Positions 1-12,939 of a stretch of DNA of 64,000 bases are shown here, piece by piece. Under the pieces are notes generated by a model. The model searched no databases and was not told the origin of the DNA. It was given only the letters and a program-made list of their open reading frames with translations. The position numbers and the translations under genes are program-made. Position 1 is the first letter of the stretch, and each line of letters starts with the position of its first letter. The stretch comes from Rhyacophila brunnea (lineage: Eukaryota > Arthropoda > Insecta > Trichoptera > Rhyacophilidae): NCBI GenBank assembly GCA_022495005.1, contig JAGYXB010000666.1, positions 124,001 to 188,000 of the forward strand, read 5' to 3'.

Positions 1-3000
1 AAATATTACTCAGAAATTCTTTTATTTTGCAGTTTAATGATTAAATATTTTTGGGATGGCTTTTAACGGAATATACTAAAATTAAAAATAATGCTAATAC
101 ATATATCTATTCCCTTGCTAGTATTGTTAAATAGGTTCATATTGAAAGTTTTAAGTTCAATGTTAAATGGGTAAATTTAAGTGTTGTATTGTGAATGATT
201 GATTAATGTCAAAATTATTGTCATTGTATAAAATACTAGTATAATAATTTAAGTTTAATCATAGTACCCATGCTTAGTCATATTTTATATGTAGCCAATA
301 TTTGGGCGAATTCTAAATAACGCACACTGCGTCAAATGAGTAGCGTAGTTAGTGCTAAAATTGAAATACACACTCATGGAAACAAAGGTCAAGAAAGTAT
401 AGTATTTTATCATTTGGAAGTTTCTGGCATATCAAAATTTAACCATGGACAAGTTATCTATACAAGCACTAATCAAAAAGCCCATTAAAAGAATAATTTT
501 TAAGAGATGAATGTACAAGCAAAATTTGTTATATGAAAACCGTGTTTCCATTTAATTATAAATAAAAAGAATGCCAGGGACATACCATCCGCCAAAATTG
601 CATTTATTTAAACAAACCACTGAAAAAATCAAATTAAAAAACGACAGCAATTTCGATTGACAAAAGTAAACGTGATGTTTCTATTGTATTGATTTAATGT
701 TTTGATAAAATTTCACGTAAGGTTAGTTTTATAAATAAAGATGTAGATGTATTTGACCGTTATTTTAATTTAAAAGTAAATAAATATCATTTTAAAGGAA
801 CTGATTCGTCTGTTGTAAAAAAATAATAATGGAAAAAGTCCAATACAAGTAAATAAATGATCATGTCTATTATACTGAACTTGACAAACTTGAAATTTCT
901 TCACTGACTTTGAAATAGATTGTGTCTCATATTATTCTCTTCAACACTTAAACCAACAAATCACGACTCGCAAGCTGCATGTAGATTTTTGGGTACGCAC
1001 GTGAAAATCTTTAGAAATATCAATTATAAAAATAAAACTTGATTAAGTATAAATCGTTCTTATATTACTCATAATTAATTGGTTCTTCTGTCTCGGAAGT
1101 TTTCCGATTCTCATGTTAAATTAACTTGATTTAAAAAGTTAATTTTATTCCTTGTCGGAGGTTATTAATATTATTCTCATAAAATGCTCATTAAAAATCT
1201 AATAAATCGACTGCTATATTGACCATCGTCAATAATTAATTATTAAAAATAATAATTGAATAGTTTAAATTACTTCTATGCTTTTTGCGTAATTAAATAT
1301 AACGTATAAGTTTAGTATGCATACGGTTTAACAGTAAACTATTTAATATTTCCATGGTTTCTTATAGATAATTAAAACCCTCCCTTGTGCAAAGTTAAAA
1401 TTATTATTTTTGTTGAAGATCAACTAATATTAAAACAATACAACTTACCAAATAAAAAATATATAGATATATATTAGTATTGCGCGAGCAAATTTTACAG
1501 ATATCAAAGAAATTTGTGATATTTTTACAATACGATGACAAAAATTATAAGAAAAGTTTAAGAAAATATGATTTGTTATCAGTTTTTAAGATTTATAAAG
1601 AAAATACAAAACAAGTTTTAAGAAAGCCCGTTTTCCCATAATTCGGTTATGTAGTAATTCCCAGTAAGGGCGCAACACACATCCCTCAGGCGCACTGGCG
1701 TATTAATGTGTATATTTAGGTTTCATCAAAGAAAATAAAAAAAATTACAACAATAAACATAATATATGGAAAAAAAAATTTACTGACAGGGTGACTTATG
1801 TTGTAGTTTTGCAAATGATTCAACTGAAAAACTACAGCACATCAGTCACATTTTGAAAAAGGAGTAAATCGTTTTACTTAGCGTATTAGATTAAAATGCT
1901 ACGCAGATGAAAAGCTAGGAAATGCTGTACTTTTTACTGTCATAATGTATACGAGGTACTGTAGTTTTTTGGTTTTGATACCACGTAAAACTTCTTGATA
2001 CTTTCCTGTCCGATTAAGAATGTTACATTTGTCACCTAGTCAGTCCACGAAATCATGAGAGTACGTTTATCTATATCGTTTATCTATACAGTCACATATC
2101 GAAAGCCTCAATTCTGCGTGATATTTCATAAGTTATAAATTTTTATGATTGTTATGAATGTAGCTCTATCAAATTACTTCGGGTGATATCCGATGAAATA
2201 AAAATTACCCTGATGGTGGTGGATATATTATGCGATAAACTACGATAATGATATAATGTTGTCATTTATAATGAATGGCTAAACTAAACTTCTCATTTTC
2301 CAACAACAACGCTGGAATAACATCACGATGCAGTATCATATTGCTTTTAGTATAATATAATAGGGGCTCCTTAAACTTAATATAGTATAATGCTTTAATA
2401 TACTATACCAAAAGTTAAAATGCAAACGGCGGAAGCTTAAAAGCTCTGGTGTATCCAGAGATTGATAAATACCCAGTGCAGTGTTTCGGCAAAGTTTTGA
2501 TTAGACTCACAGGTATTCGCGGAGAAGTTTCAACGGGTGAGCTTATGATTCGCTCGCTTGCTTGAAACATCTGACTTTATGATCATACATGGTGGTTTCA
2601 AATAAATATATATTTTTATAATGTAATATAATTTATCTCATTTATAATCGATTGCCATACAGTGTTGTGACAAGATAGATAAGTTATCGTCGATAAAGTT
2701 GATTAAATAAATCAAAATTTGACTAAACAATTTTGACTGCTTATAAACTTTGGTTATTTCTACCATGTACATTTTACTTAATTACTAATTTATTATTAGT
2801 AACAGAATAAAAAGCAAATAAAGTTAAATTATTTGTTATGCTGTTCTATTGAAATTTGATAGCATACTTAGATATACTCAAAAGTAACATTTTTTATTGG
2901 CTGTATAATTCAATGTGAAATTGGCCAACTTATGAAAGTTTTTAAAAGTTATTTTACTGGAAATGGGTGCTAGTCACTTTAATCAGTATATTAGGTCTAT

Positions 3001-3009
3001 GCTCTAGAT
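1..3009. other. AT-rich spacer, no gene seen
   Basis: No recognisable coding region or complete repeat is visible. The stretch is AT-rich with short imperfect palindromes, for example around 2345-2412, where a CTTTTAGTATAATA-like arm is answered by TATACTATACCAAAAG. A slightly more GC-rich patch at 1625-1700 has no recognised identity. Decayed transposon DNA is likely, but that is inference. Confidence 0.5.
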
Positions 3010-3120
3010 ATCATCATCATCAGCCGGGGTCAATCCATTGCTGGATGAAGGCCTCCCCAAGCTTCTTCTAACTCTCTCGGTCCTGTGTCGTTCGCTGCCA
3101 CGTATTTCCGCCGAACTTTA
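3010..3120 (-). pseudogene. LINE 3' end, C-terminus EAFIQQWID plus GAT tail
   Basis: Read on the minus strand, this encodes the very end of a non-LTR retrotransposon ORF: GGNTWQRTTQDRES, an in-frame stop, KKLGEAFIQQWIDPG, stop, then a short run of GAT triplets. An aromatic residue followed by QDR and then EAFIQQWID is a typical tail of RTE-like endonuclease/reverse transcriptase ORFs, and the GAT tail is their usual 3' end. Everything upstream is missing, as expected for 5'-truncated insertion. One premature stop shows it is dead. The same EAFIQQWID tail is the seed of the minisatellite in the Helitrons at 36-46 kb. Confidence 0.65.
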
Positions 3121-3190
3121 CCAGATATAAGCATGTATAAAAAACTACTACTTTAATTACTAGATATAAACATGTATAAAAAATAATATG
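3119..3190. repeat. short direct repeat, period about 40 bp
   Basis: Two adjacent copies of a unit starting AGATATAAGCATGTATAAAA lie directly beside the LINE end. The second copy reads AAACATG instead of AAGCATG. It probably arose by local slippage or duplication; no function is suggested. Confidence 0.5.
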
Positions 3191-3299
3191 AATTATGCGG
3201 ACCCGAGACATAAACTCTAGATCAACAATTTCAGTAAACACGGTATCACTTGCCAAGAACGACTGATATTCAAGTAGATACACTATTTTAAATTGTAGA

Positions 3300-5270
3300 A
3301 ATAAAAAGGAATACTTGATATTTTTTATATGGGATAAAAATATATTTAACCTACAACGTATTAATAAATCTCTTTTATACCTTGAATAGAATTTATCAAC
3401 TAATGTTTTAACGATAAAAAATGTTTGAATTTAGTAGTAACGAGCTAAGACACTAAGCATTAAATTTAAAAAAACACACGAAGTCTTGAATTTAATAAAA
3501 TAATATTTTCTTTTAAATGTTTAAAGTTAGGGAGATATTGACCGATTAATTAAAAGAGTTTTAATGGATTTTTTTTCAGTATTAATTATTAGGTATTTAT
3601 TTACACTTTTAGAAAATTGGTCAGTAGTACTACACTTAAGAAAAACATTTTCAAAATAAAACTACCCCCTAAGAAGTCCTATAACTGACCATAATACATA
3701 GCGGTAGGTATTAATGTTACCCGATACTAATTAGGTTTGCTGTTATAAATTTAAGACTCATTTAGAGAGTGACTAGTTGTATTTATTAATTGAGATAGTA
3801 TTTATATGGTAGCATTTAATTTTACAACAGTACAATATTATTCAAATGAAAGTTAAAAAAATAGATTTTAATAAACCAGTTTTTTTATTCAACGAAGGTT
3901 TTGATAGGTTTTTACTGATTAATGATAATATAAATTATAATAAATTCTACAGATAGCAGAAATAAAAGACTTCTATATTATAGTAATCTGTTAAATACAT
4001 ATTTACGTCAATTACGAATTACTTAGACATACTCAGTTGAAAACCGTATATATTTAAAATAAATTAATTTTCTTTTATACAGGTCATTATGAGTAATATT
4101 TTCCTCGTATATTAGAATTGTAATATCAAACCGATCATATTTGTTAAATTGCACGTATTTACTTAATATGGGATATTAAAATTGAATTATTTATAATGGC
4201 AATGCCTTAGTCTTAGGTTTTAGGATATGTAATGACTTAGATTTGCGGAAATGTTATTGTTAGTTTATTTTTGTAATCTTGATAATGGTGTTACAGCCGA
4301 AATAGCTGGACTGAAAAACATCCTGTAGAATTTAATATTATTTATATTATAATTTTTAAAATAGAATTCTAAGTAAATGTTGACTCAATTAATGATCTCT
4401 TTTATTTCTAAAATCAAAACCACTAATTTTACAATGTTAAAAATTATATTTTCTGAAATTTTGTTTATTTTATTTTGTTTATTTTAAAATATCATAACCA
4501 CTCTGTATCATGACCTTTCAAAAGAAGTAGATAACATATTTGAAAGCTTTTACTGAGGACGTTTTATATGGCAGTGTCAAGGCTCTCAAATAAGCTCGCA
4601 GTTATTATTAACGACAATAGCTTACCTTTGTGCACGTACACTGTTTTAATTCAGAAACTATTTAACAGTCTGTTGGATTATTTGAGTAGAAAAGAGGTAA
4701 CCGATATTTTAAATGCATTTATAAATAATAATAATAATATGAGTATCTACATTTAAATTTATACACGAAAGAAACATGACGTAAAGGATAGTCAAATTGG
4801 AGATAGGTATTTATACAATTTCTTTTCTTTTTTAATAAAATTTGAAATATAAAAAAATTAATTATAAGTGCTGATATTAAAATAAAGTTAAGATTTTATT
4901 AACTAGCTACGCAATATAATATTAGCCCTCATGGGTTCCTCGGGCATGATAAAATTCTTCTGAAAAATTTCTCATTAAGAACATTAAAATATAATTGGGA
5001 TTCTATGTTTGATCTTGAATCGTTAATGAATAAATATTGTTATATAAACTTGTGATTTAATTAGAGGTAAAGAAAAGTTTAATATTAATTTATCAAAAAT
5101 CAAACCAATTTATTAAATCATTTCAAAGGTAGAATATGTAAACGAAGAGGTGTTTAACGAAAATGAACATTATTTGTTGATTTTATTGTCATAATAAATT
5201 TCGTGATATGTACAGCCTCAAGAATTCCGTCAACATGATCGATTTTCTAAAAAAAATGATCTAAACACTG
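3300..5270. other. AT-rich spacer, no gene seen
   Basis: No feature could be supported here. A 62-codon open frame at 4568-4756 has a low-complexity asparagine-rich end and no recognisable domain, and is judged to be chance. Confidence 0.5.
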
Positions 5271-5282
5271 CAGGTATTATAT

Positions 5283-5327
5283 GGCAGGAAGCGCAAAACG
5301 TCTCGATGGATCGACGAAATAGTTAAG
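5283..5327 (+). pseudogene. tiny LINE ORF fragment
   Basis: The plus strand reads GRKRKTSRWIDEIVK in one frame. This resembles the basic GKRxxxxRWxDEI motif downstream of the reverse transcriptase domain in insect LINEs. Stops follow immediately and nothing upstream is recognisable. The match is short, so it may be chance. Confidence 0.25.
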
Positions 5328-5329
5328 TT

Positions 5330-6450
5330 TTACGTAACTATGTAGTAACGAAATCCACGTATTTGAAAGAAATGTAATCAGTTCAGTGAAACCTTCACCA
5401 AGCAGTGAAACTATCTATACTGAACAATAACTATTGATGATTGATGTAATTTTAAAATAAAATAAAAAGGTTAATCAAGTAACCGGTTAATTAATTTGGA
5501 GAAACTTCAGTTAATTATATGAGTAACTTAATTAACATGTAATTTAAATGATAATCATAGACTTATTTACAAAGTACTACCTAAATTTGTACTTTTATAA
5601 TGCAAAGCCTACCGTGAAACCAAAATACAGTAAACTGCGTTAAAATTATTTGTATATTATACTATATAAGTTGTAATTAATAGCAGCTCTTCCACTATAG
5701 AGCTCTATCCAAATAAACTTTAATATGCATTCAATATCTACTAAAACCAATTTATCCAATACAAAAAGCTTCGCACCGTATTATACAGGCCCATTATTTT
5801 CAATACACGTAGATACTCAAACCCAAACACAATAACTGCTAAACTGTTTCATTATGTACCGAAAATTTCCACGTAGCAATAGTTTAATCAAAGATTAATT
5901 AAGTTATAATTGATTCGCGATAAGCTTTCGATATCTTGGTATTGCGTAGCCAGGCAAACAGATTAATTCTAAGTGATCGAACTAAATTTATTGAAGTAAG
6001 TAGAATCGAAAATTATTATTAATAGCCCGTTAACATTTTCGTACACACGCAATAGTTATCTCGCGAGATTATCTCTAAGTGCTTTGCGAACGTTTCACAG
6101 AGAATTATGATTAGGAAATTAATTTATGATTTTCTTCTCGGAAATCGTTAAATGTTTCTGGTAGTTAAGCTAACTCAAAGCTAAATAGACAGCCGAATGA
6201 AACTTTTCCAGTATTTTTCTTCGGACAAAATACATTTTGAGATAATAAGTGATCTTTATTAGTGATTTATTTACTACTTTTTTGTAGGAAATATTAAAAA
6301 AAAATAAGTCATTAGTTTTCCTTGGAGCATTTTGGTATAATCTGAATTTTGATATTATTAATTTAAGATATTGCTAGATTTTCTGATTTTGATGCTATCT
6401 ATGATCATGTAAGAATATTATCGAATATTAATTGTTTAACTAATAATTTT
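5330..6450. other. AT-rich spacer, no gene seen
   Basis: No gene, tRNA or clear repeat was recognised between the LINE scrap and the hammerhead-bearing repeat. Confidence 0.45.
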
Positions 6451-6930
6451 TAAAGACTGGTATCATAGATATATCTCATTAGTTAACTCCATTAATTGCC
6501 AATACGTTACCATTGTTCCCAGAATGGACGATTTTACACCCCTTGAGTGTAATATTTTTATTGTTTATAATTACTTATGATCTATTCCTAGGTTTTGACG
6601 ATTTATATGCTTATCAAGTGTATTATTATTGATAGGGTAGGGGGTTTTTACAAACACTTCCAACTATTCATAATTTGTTTGTTATATTTTTTTTATTGTG
6701 AGCCTTGACTTGATAGGTAGGTAATGGAGTCTTTACCTACTTTATTGTATTGCTTTTTTATATTACTTAGAGTTAATAGTATTCATTGTCAGTGCTTATT
6801 TGCCTTTTGATGAGTGTACCCCAGTGCCTGAAGATGCCAAAAGGCGAAACCCGACCGCAAAAAACGACTCAAATTGAATAATACAAAACTTAAATCAATT
6901 AGAATTTAAATTCAAATTCCATCAAGTACC
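6451..6930 (+). mobile_element. dispersed repeat with hammerhead-like core, copy 1
   Basis: This is one of three copies in the window; the others are at 13158-13456 and, split, at 33290-34015 on the minus strand. They share long matching tracts, including TATTCATAATTTGTTTGTTAT, GATAGGTAGGT and a terminal AATTTAAATTCAAATTC. Near the 3' part, positions 6825-6859 read as a minimal type I hammerhead ribozyme. No protein-coding part is present. Solo repeats with such ribozymes are known for Penelope-like elements and retrozymes, so a PLE-derived or non-autonomous retroelement is the favoured reading. Confidence 0.5.
6825..6859 (+). ncRNA. hammerhead ribozyme-like motif, decayed copy
   Basis: The order is TGC, CTGAAGA, TGCC-AAAA-GGC, GAAA, CCCGACC, GCA. 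This matches stem I (TGC with GCA), the conserved CUGANGA core, a short stem II, the conserved GAAA and a very short stem III. The cleavage-site triplet, expected as GUC, reads ACC here, so this copy should be inactive. The copy at 13336 keeps GUC. Confidence 0.45.
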
Positions 6931-8137
6931 TTATTAATAGTATTGTTATTGTTTATTTGCTTATTATCTATGGATTGGAATGCATGGAATCAAAAATACG
7001 TGCACATAATTTTATTATTATTAACGAATTTAGATGGAAAATTAAATGTTAATTAAAATAAGACACAATGACACTTCATATTTTTAAGTACCCTAGAAAT
7101 TTGTATGATCAATAATTATATAATATTTGTATTTAAATTTCATCATTTACCCCCAGTCGATAGTATTCATGTTAATTGTTATTCATAGTTATTAAATGAT
7201 TATAAGTTAAGGTGTTCTTTCAGAGTTATTAAGCCATAGTGTATTCAATCGACTCCAGGGATTCCAACTATCCGATTCAATTCAAGATTTCATGTCGGGA
7301 AACATAATGTCCCGTTTAATGTCCCCGAACAATTATCTATTCAATACTCACGAGGTGAAACCTAAGTCTCCTAAGAGACATTATATTGGAAGCATTTGAG
7401 TTCGTCTCATAGGAGCACGAGCTAACACAACATCGTGTAGTACTTAGTTAATATAATTTCACACAGTGAGGCGTATTAACTATGCTTCGATAGGTAATTT
7501 ACATGCATATTCAGTTGAGTTCAACTTGTTGAAATTTCATAGTTAATAAATAATATGCACTTTAGAATTTTAACCTTTTATTTGCTGCAAATATTACTCT
7601 GATGGTAGCCAGCAAGCCTCAATTTTTTTTCCATGCACTAACAATACATTTTGAATGTAAAATGGAGTTCTTATTTAAATCTCTACGATGTGGATAGTTT
7701 TCATAATATGGAAAGCCTAAGTATGTCATCGGCAATATAAATTTGGTTTGGCGCTGCACATTAACTATATTTATCATGGAAAACTGATTCCAGTAGCCAA
7801 TAGGCCTATCTGAAGATAAGACTGACTTGGTTTTGAAGTATTTCTTCATTTTAAACTAATATATACATAGGACACTCGTGGGACAAGTAATTTGTATACT
7901 GCGATTCACCAATTTGGCATAACCAGTACGTTATTTTAGGTCAAACTGACAGAATTTCGCGGAAAAACTATGGTCTATACAGCATTGCATATGGAACACA
8001 AAACGATATTATTTCTTTCTTTGTCAATATTTTTAGGATTATTAAAGTATCGTTTACATTGATTTTTGTAATAATTTTTATATTTGTACTTCTTATGACT
8101 AGAGTCTTTTATTCAAACCATCAAACTCCGAAATAGG
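6931..8137. other. AT-rich spacer, no gene seen
   Basis: A 76-codon minus-strand frame at 7619-7849 starts with a true ATG but matches no family and has no neighbour to support it. It is treated as chance. Confidence 0.4.
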
Positions 8138-8292
8138 TTAACACAGTCAGTGCTAAAAACACATCTGGCGTGTGGCCATTAGCTACATATACATTCACTG
8201 CTGACCAGTTAATTACCACATTTAATTGCTACAGGCCAGGTATGTCTTGAGCTCTAACCGAGTTGTGGTAATTAACTGGTGAGCAGTGAATG
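8138..8292. mobile_element. small inverted-repeat element (MITE), copy 1
   Basis: A 29 bp arm at 8192-8220 (CATTCACTGCTGACCAGTTA...) is repeated inverted at 8264-8292 with a few mismatches. The left flank beginning TTAACACAGTCAGTGCT and the string TGGCCATTAG are shared with a second copy at 27673-27790. No coding capacity. The superfamily is not assignable from what is visible. Confidence 0.6.
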
Positions 8293-8319
8293 AGAGTACC
8301 ATTTGATTTTTTTAGAACA

Positions 8320-8350
8320 CTTCAAATTTATATATATATATATATATAGG
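8320..8350. repeat. TA microsatellite
   Basis: A run of alternating T and A (about 22 bp) follows copy 1 of the MITE. Simple sequence only. Confidence 0.6.
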
Positions 8351-8817
8351 TATATAATCATATTATGTATAATAATAAGTAATATAACTTTGACGTATTG
8401 TATGAGATCAATACATGAACCAGATAAATTTTAAAACCACCCTACAAATATATTACAATTTTAGTTACTTCCGGAATAGACAAATAACCGACATCTAGTC
8501 ATATTACAAAATTATGTTTTCAAAAAAATAAATCGATATTTTTAGTACTTTTAGTTGAAATAAATAACGTCATATTCGTACGTTTTTTTTATTATATGTA
8601 TGTACATAGGCCTCTTCAAATGGATTTTCACCTCATTGTTTTGAAGATGTTTGTCCATTACGAAGACTCTTAAGGCTATGCTGGCGGAAGACTCACTATC
8701 TGAATAGTCTTCAAAGACAGACTAAGAAGAGTTTACTGGAAGAAAGTAGCAATTTCTTCAGTACTGACTACGTATTATGTGATTAAAGGGATCGGAACAA
8801 CCTTAGGGCAGCTACTT

Positions 8818-9045
8818 TAAGACAAAAATGAATATACTTTGAACGGCTCCAGTTTTGCAACGTGGAAGGCAGGGAGACTGATGATTTTGGGTTGCTTCCA
8901 GGAAAAGTAAAGTAGAGAAAGAGCGTCGGCCTGCTGAAACGACCAAGTGAAGGAACTTACTGAGTGTGACCTTCTCTCTACCTGAGAGAAGCAGAGGAAC
9001 GCTTAATTCTAGGGTAGTCACGTTCCTTAGTCATTAGGGAACAGA
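8818..9045 (+). pseudogene. degenerate LINE C-terminal fragment
   Basis: The reverse complement closely matches the LINE fragment at 50841-51085, so coding here is on the plus strand. Recognisable pieces include GKVK and TTK (the RWSxQVK region), but frameshifts and stops break the frame. It covers only the end of the ORF downstream of the reverse transcriptase domain. It is more decayed than the 51 kb copy. Confidence 0.5.
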
Positions 9046-9419
9046 CAAAAAGAGTACACGTAGGTAATTGTTATGTCTTTACCAGGATAAAGTTCAAATA
9101 AAAAACAATACTGTGTTTTAAATAAGAAATATTATTAAAAATTTTATAAACTTAGAAATAAAATACACTCGCATTTATGTTTACTCTATATAATAATGTA
9201 AAAGCGTTTATTTTATACCTTTTTGAGTTTAGTATACTGCCAACACCTTGCATTGCACATTATATAATACATTACTGCAATGGAAGTAAGAATGGAAAGA
9301 GTGTTAGTTTTGTTCTCAGTACGATCTTTTGTACTTGCAATATTTCTTTAATATACTTGTACTAAATAAATTACTTTAATAACTCACTCAGTACTGACTG
9401 TTGGACAGGGTTATTTCAT

Positions 9420-9830
9420 TGAGAAAATAATTATTGTCTATTCTACCACTGGATGAAAGCTTTTTCTAGTTTCATACCTACACTTTATTCAGTTCATTCA
9501 TAGTTATTTTATGCCATATAATATATCCATCAACCTTTGAGTTCGTCAATCTAGCGGGTTTTATGATGGTCTTGTCGATGTTGGAACCATTGTATGACTA
9601 CATTAAATTTATCCAAAAGCTGTCAACTAGCTGAGTAATATGTAATTAATTTCTTTATATTTAGTAACTTCAAGTTTGAGGTATTTCTGTGTTATGACCA
9701 ACATTAACATTGCCATGCTAGTTTGTCCAGTTATTTGGATTGTTTTTATTTTAAGAGTCCATGTATTATATGTATCGGCTAAACACTTTACACTTTGGGG
9801 TTACCGACAAAAACTACCCAATCTGATGTT
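9420..9830 (-). pseudogene. strongly decayed LINE 3' region
   Basis: Plus-strand strings such as CCACTGGATGAAAGC, GAGTTCGTCAAT and GCGGGTTTTATGATGGTC parallel the minus-strand LINE at 10268-11230 (CCATTGCTGGGAAAAGC, GAGTTCGTCTATTAAACGGG). It is read as an older copy of the same LINE family in the same orientation. No open frame survives. Confidence 0.4.
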
Positions 9831-10267
9831 TTCAAAATTCACTGAAGAATAGTAACATACCTAAATTAACAGAATTATAGTCAGGTCGATAACTTAATGG
9901 ATGTACACCCTCGAAAAGTGAATGACTATTTTTATTTATTGTAGGATTTTTCTAATTGGTATATTATTGCAGTTTTCCAAAATGATGTATTATCAAAATG
10001 TCTTTTAAATTATTTGAGTGCATACATATTCTCAACTATTGATATTTTTCTTCGTGTTTTATAGTTTAAAAAAATATTATCGAAATACCGACAATTGCTC
10101 TTCAATAATCAATTAAAAATATGTCCAGCTCAATAATTTTGGCGATCAAATTAAGTCGATACATATAATTAATATGTAAAGCCATGTAAGTATTTACAAT
10201 TAAGGATAGGTACATATATTTAATATTAGGGATAAGTAATTTATATGTACAATTCTAATTATATATT

Positions 10268-11230
10268 ATATTATCATCATCATCAGCCTGTGTCGATCCA
10301 TTGCTGGGAAAAGCCTCCATTAGATTTTTATACTCTTCTCGGTCTCCAGTTGTTTGCTGTCACGTATATTTATCGAACTTTATGAGTTCGTCTATTAAAC
10401 GGGTTTTAGAACATTCCTGTGACGTTAAGTGCGCCTTGGGTACCACTGTATGGACACTATTCAGCGCGTTCGAGCGGAGCTCGGAGCAGGAACAAGGAGC
10501 ACTGGAGCAATGGGATTTTACCCGGAGCAGTAGCGGAGCCTGAGCACCGGAATATTTGTAGTGCTCCACTGGTCCGGATGTATTTTTTTATTATTAACTT
10601 TTCGTCCTAGAATCCAATGAAAATAGTTTATTTTTTACTTTGCAATATTGGAATAATTTGAAATGTGGCAACACTGTCGAGTGTTAAATAACCTCATTTA
10701 TTTGACAGATGAGGCAAATAATGAGAGACGATTTTCTGTCGGTTTTGTTTAATAGAATTAATATCTAATGAAAATGACGATTATTTTAAAAAATACTTTT
10801 TTATTTTTTTTAACATTTGTATAAGTAAATAATTAACACTTATTAAAACTTTTTACCCGGAGCGGAACAGACCCTGGAGCGGAACCGGAGCAAATATTAG
10901 GTCCCGGAGCGGATCAACTCAAAAAAGAGTCCGCTTTAACGCTCTGACATTATTTGTCCAGCCTGTTTCCATTCAATCTGCTTAGCGATCTCTATCACAT
11001 CGTGAAATATTACCTGCTTCTTTATGCATTGGTTTTTTTTGTGGTCTTTCCGTGTACTACTGTCTTTTCATGCCATGTTGCACTACTCATAATTTATATA
11101 TACATATAGAAATATTTTTAGTTTTTTAAGAGACCATGTTTTACACGCATACTTGAGCGTTAGTAGCACACAGTGGTTGACCACTTTACACTTGATGAAG
11201 ATGACAGAATATGAAGTCACATTTATAGAT
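10268..11230 (-). pseudogene. LINE C-terminal and 3' region, interrupted by a hAT element
   Basis: The left end is the minus-strand LINE tail: GAT repeats preceded by a broken form of the EAFIQQWID C-terminus (about 10285-10320). The homologous stretch continues rightward to about 11230 after removal of the 485 bp hAT element at 10462-10946. Phrases such as TCCATTCAATCTGCTTAGCG and a threefold ATG-TTGCACTAC-like spacing are those of reverse-transcriptase-end sequence common in insect LINEs. Frames are broken throughout. The interruption gives relative age: the LINE inserted first and the hAT later. Confidence 0.5.
10462..10946. mobile_element. non-autonomous hAT-like element, 485 bp
   Basis: Terminal inverted repeats CAGCGCGTTCGAGCGGA (left) and CAGAGCGTTAAAGCGGA (right, reverse-complemented) bound an AT-rich centre. 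The flanks form an 8 bp target duplication with one mismatch: ACACTATT at 10454-10461 and ACATTATT at 10947-10954. A CAG start and 8 bp duplication are hAT hallmarks. Subterminal GGAGC motifs are repeated many times at both ends, as expected of transposase-binding repeats. No transposase fragment is seen. Confidence 0.8.
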
Positions 11231-11266
11231 ACTATTCAGGTACCCAAATTCACTCCATGATAGTTC

Positions 11267-11495
11267 ATCAAGTTGATTGTAGTTATTTGGTTTTTCCAAT
11301 GGGGTGGATTATTCGATTACTATAATAAGTTATACATAAGTAATTACTATTTGTATAAGTATAATATATATAAAAGCAATATATATATATATATATAATA
11401 TGTATGAAATATAATTACTAAGATATAACTTATTGTAGTAATCGAATAATCCATCCCATTGGGAAAATCAAATAACTACATACAATCGACCTGAT
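11267..11495. mobile_element. foldback MITE, 229 bp
   Basis: The two halves are inverted copies over about 95 bp each: ATCAAGTTGATTGTAGTTAT on the left and ATCAGGTCGATTGTATGTAG as the reverse complement of the right end. The two share GGATTATTCGATTACTA. The centre is a TA-rich loop around 11377-11400. An RNA copy would fold into one long hairpin. No convincing target duplication was found. Confidence 0.65.
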
Positions 11496-11499
11496 TAAT

Positions 11500-12204
11500 T
11501 TTGACTGATTGATAGAACCCGTCAATGCAATATGCTAAACTGATACTGTTGTTGATTAAATGTCAGTCTGGTTACCTTTCATCAATGTATTCTGATATTG
11601 TGAATCGCTTAAAGCTATATTATTATAATAGTATATATTACTAGGGTAGTCGCATGTAGACATATAGACAATAGATTACATTCTCTGATGGATTCCTTAT
11701 TAAATATAATTATTAATTACCTAGTAAATTTGGTTAGTAATATAAATATTGTAATTTGGTTATAAACAATCTTTGGTGCTGAGAATTAATCAAGTACACA
11801 TTACGTTAAATAAAAAACGAGTTTTAGAGCACTTTTTACATCAATCTATACCTATATATTTACGTGTAAAACAGGATTAAAATAATATGAAACTACTCCC
11901 GATAAAAAGAGAGATAAAATATATATTGCTGTTGATCTCATAATTTGCTTAAAAAATATATATCACTGGGGCATTTATTTTTATTAAGTAAAATTAAATG
12001 AAAAATACTACAATTTTATATCATTCACCAAATCAACGACACAAACTCACTTCTTGCTAAAAAATGAATGTATTGAAATAATGGATTAATTTGTCTATCT
12101 TGAATTATGGTCAATATTAGTAAAAATATGGGCAACAGAGTCAAAAGGAAGATCGTAAGTGCTAATATTTGCTAAAGATAATGGTCATTTTGTTTTCTTC
12201 TATG
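11500..12204. other. AT-rich spacer, no gene seen
   Basis: Nothing recognisable lies between the foldback MITE and the hAT element. Confidence 0.45.
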
Positions 12205-12212
12205 ATGTTAAC

Positions 12213-12939
12213 TAGGAAATCCGATCCCGAGCCTAAATTCTGATCCCGGCATTTCGGGATTACAATTTGACAATCCCAGGATTGGCATTTTTTTCCATTG
12301 TTAATACAAAATTTTATATTTACAAATAACATTGATAAAATCGGCCAAAAATAAATCTAGTATAATTTATACTATTTAAGACATTTATTGTTAATATTGT
12401 ATACTTTCAATCTTGGAAATACATAAGTTTAATGGAGTAAATAATATTGTAATAAAAATAATAATGTGAATTTAATATGAGATTGCTGTTTCTGATAGTA
12501 AGGACTTAATGCATGGGTTAGCGAGATTTAAAATAGTAAAGCAAATCATGGTGTACTTATGGCCTTGCCGCTTCATAAATCTAATTAGTCAGCCAATTAT
12601 GAAACTGCCGTAAAACGTATGAGATCATGGTGGAATTACTTTGTTAATGTGCTAAGCATTGTTTTTTCCAATCTTTCTCATTTTTATTAATTTATGTGAA
12701 AAAATAAAATGAATCGGCAACTTACACATGGGTATAAATCAAACTTCATTCAAACTCAGTTTATTTCTAAAGTAGTTATTTGTTATTAGAAGTATTTTTT
12801 CTTTTATATTTTCGTTTTTATTTTATTTTCCATAAAAATTGATAAAAAAATCTATCCTGAAATTTTCGGGATTATGTTTATCAATCCCGGGATTCATAGG
12901 TATCAAAAATAGCTCGGGATCCCGGGATTGGAATTCCTA
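12213..12939. mobile_element. non-autonomous hAT element, 727 bp
   Basis: Inverted termini TAGGAAATCCGATCCCG (left) and TAGGAATTCCAATCCCG (right, reverse-complemented) are flanked by an 8 bp duplication with one mismatch: ATGTTAAC at 12205-12212 and GTGTTAAC at 12940-12947. Several CCCGGGATT and ATCCCGGG subterminal repeats lie within 120 bp of each end. The centre is AT-rich, without transposase. Its CCCGGGATT subterminal repeats recall the CCCGAATCTCGAGAATT repeats of the 22701 element, suggesting related families. Confidence 0.8.

Noticed and set aside
10301..10610. Three overlapping frames of 63-80 codons
   Set aside because: They span the boundary between LINE sequence and the hAT element, and their serine/glutamate-rich content comes from GGAGC subterminal repeats.
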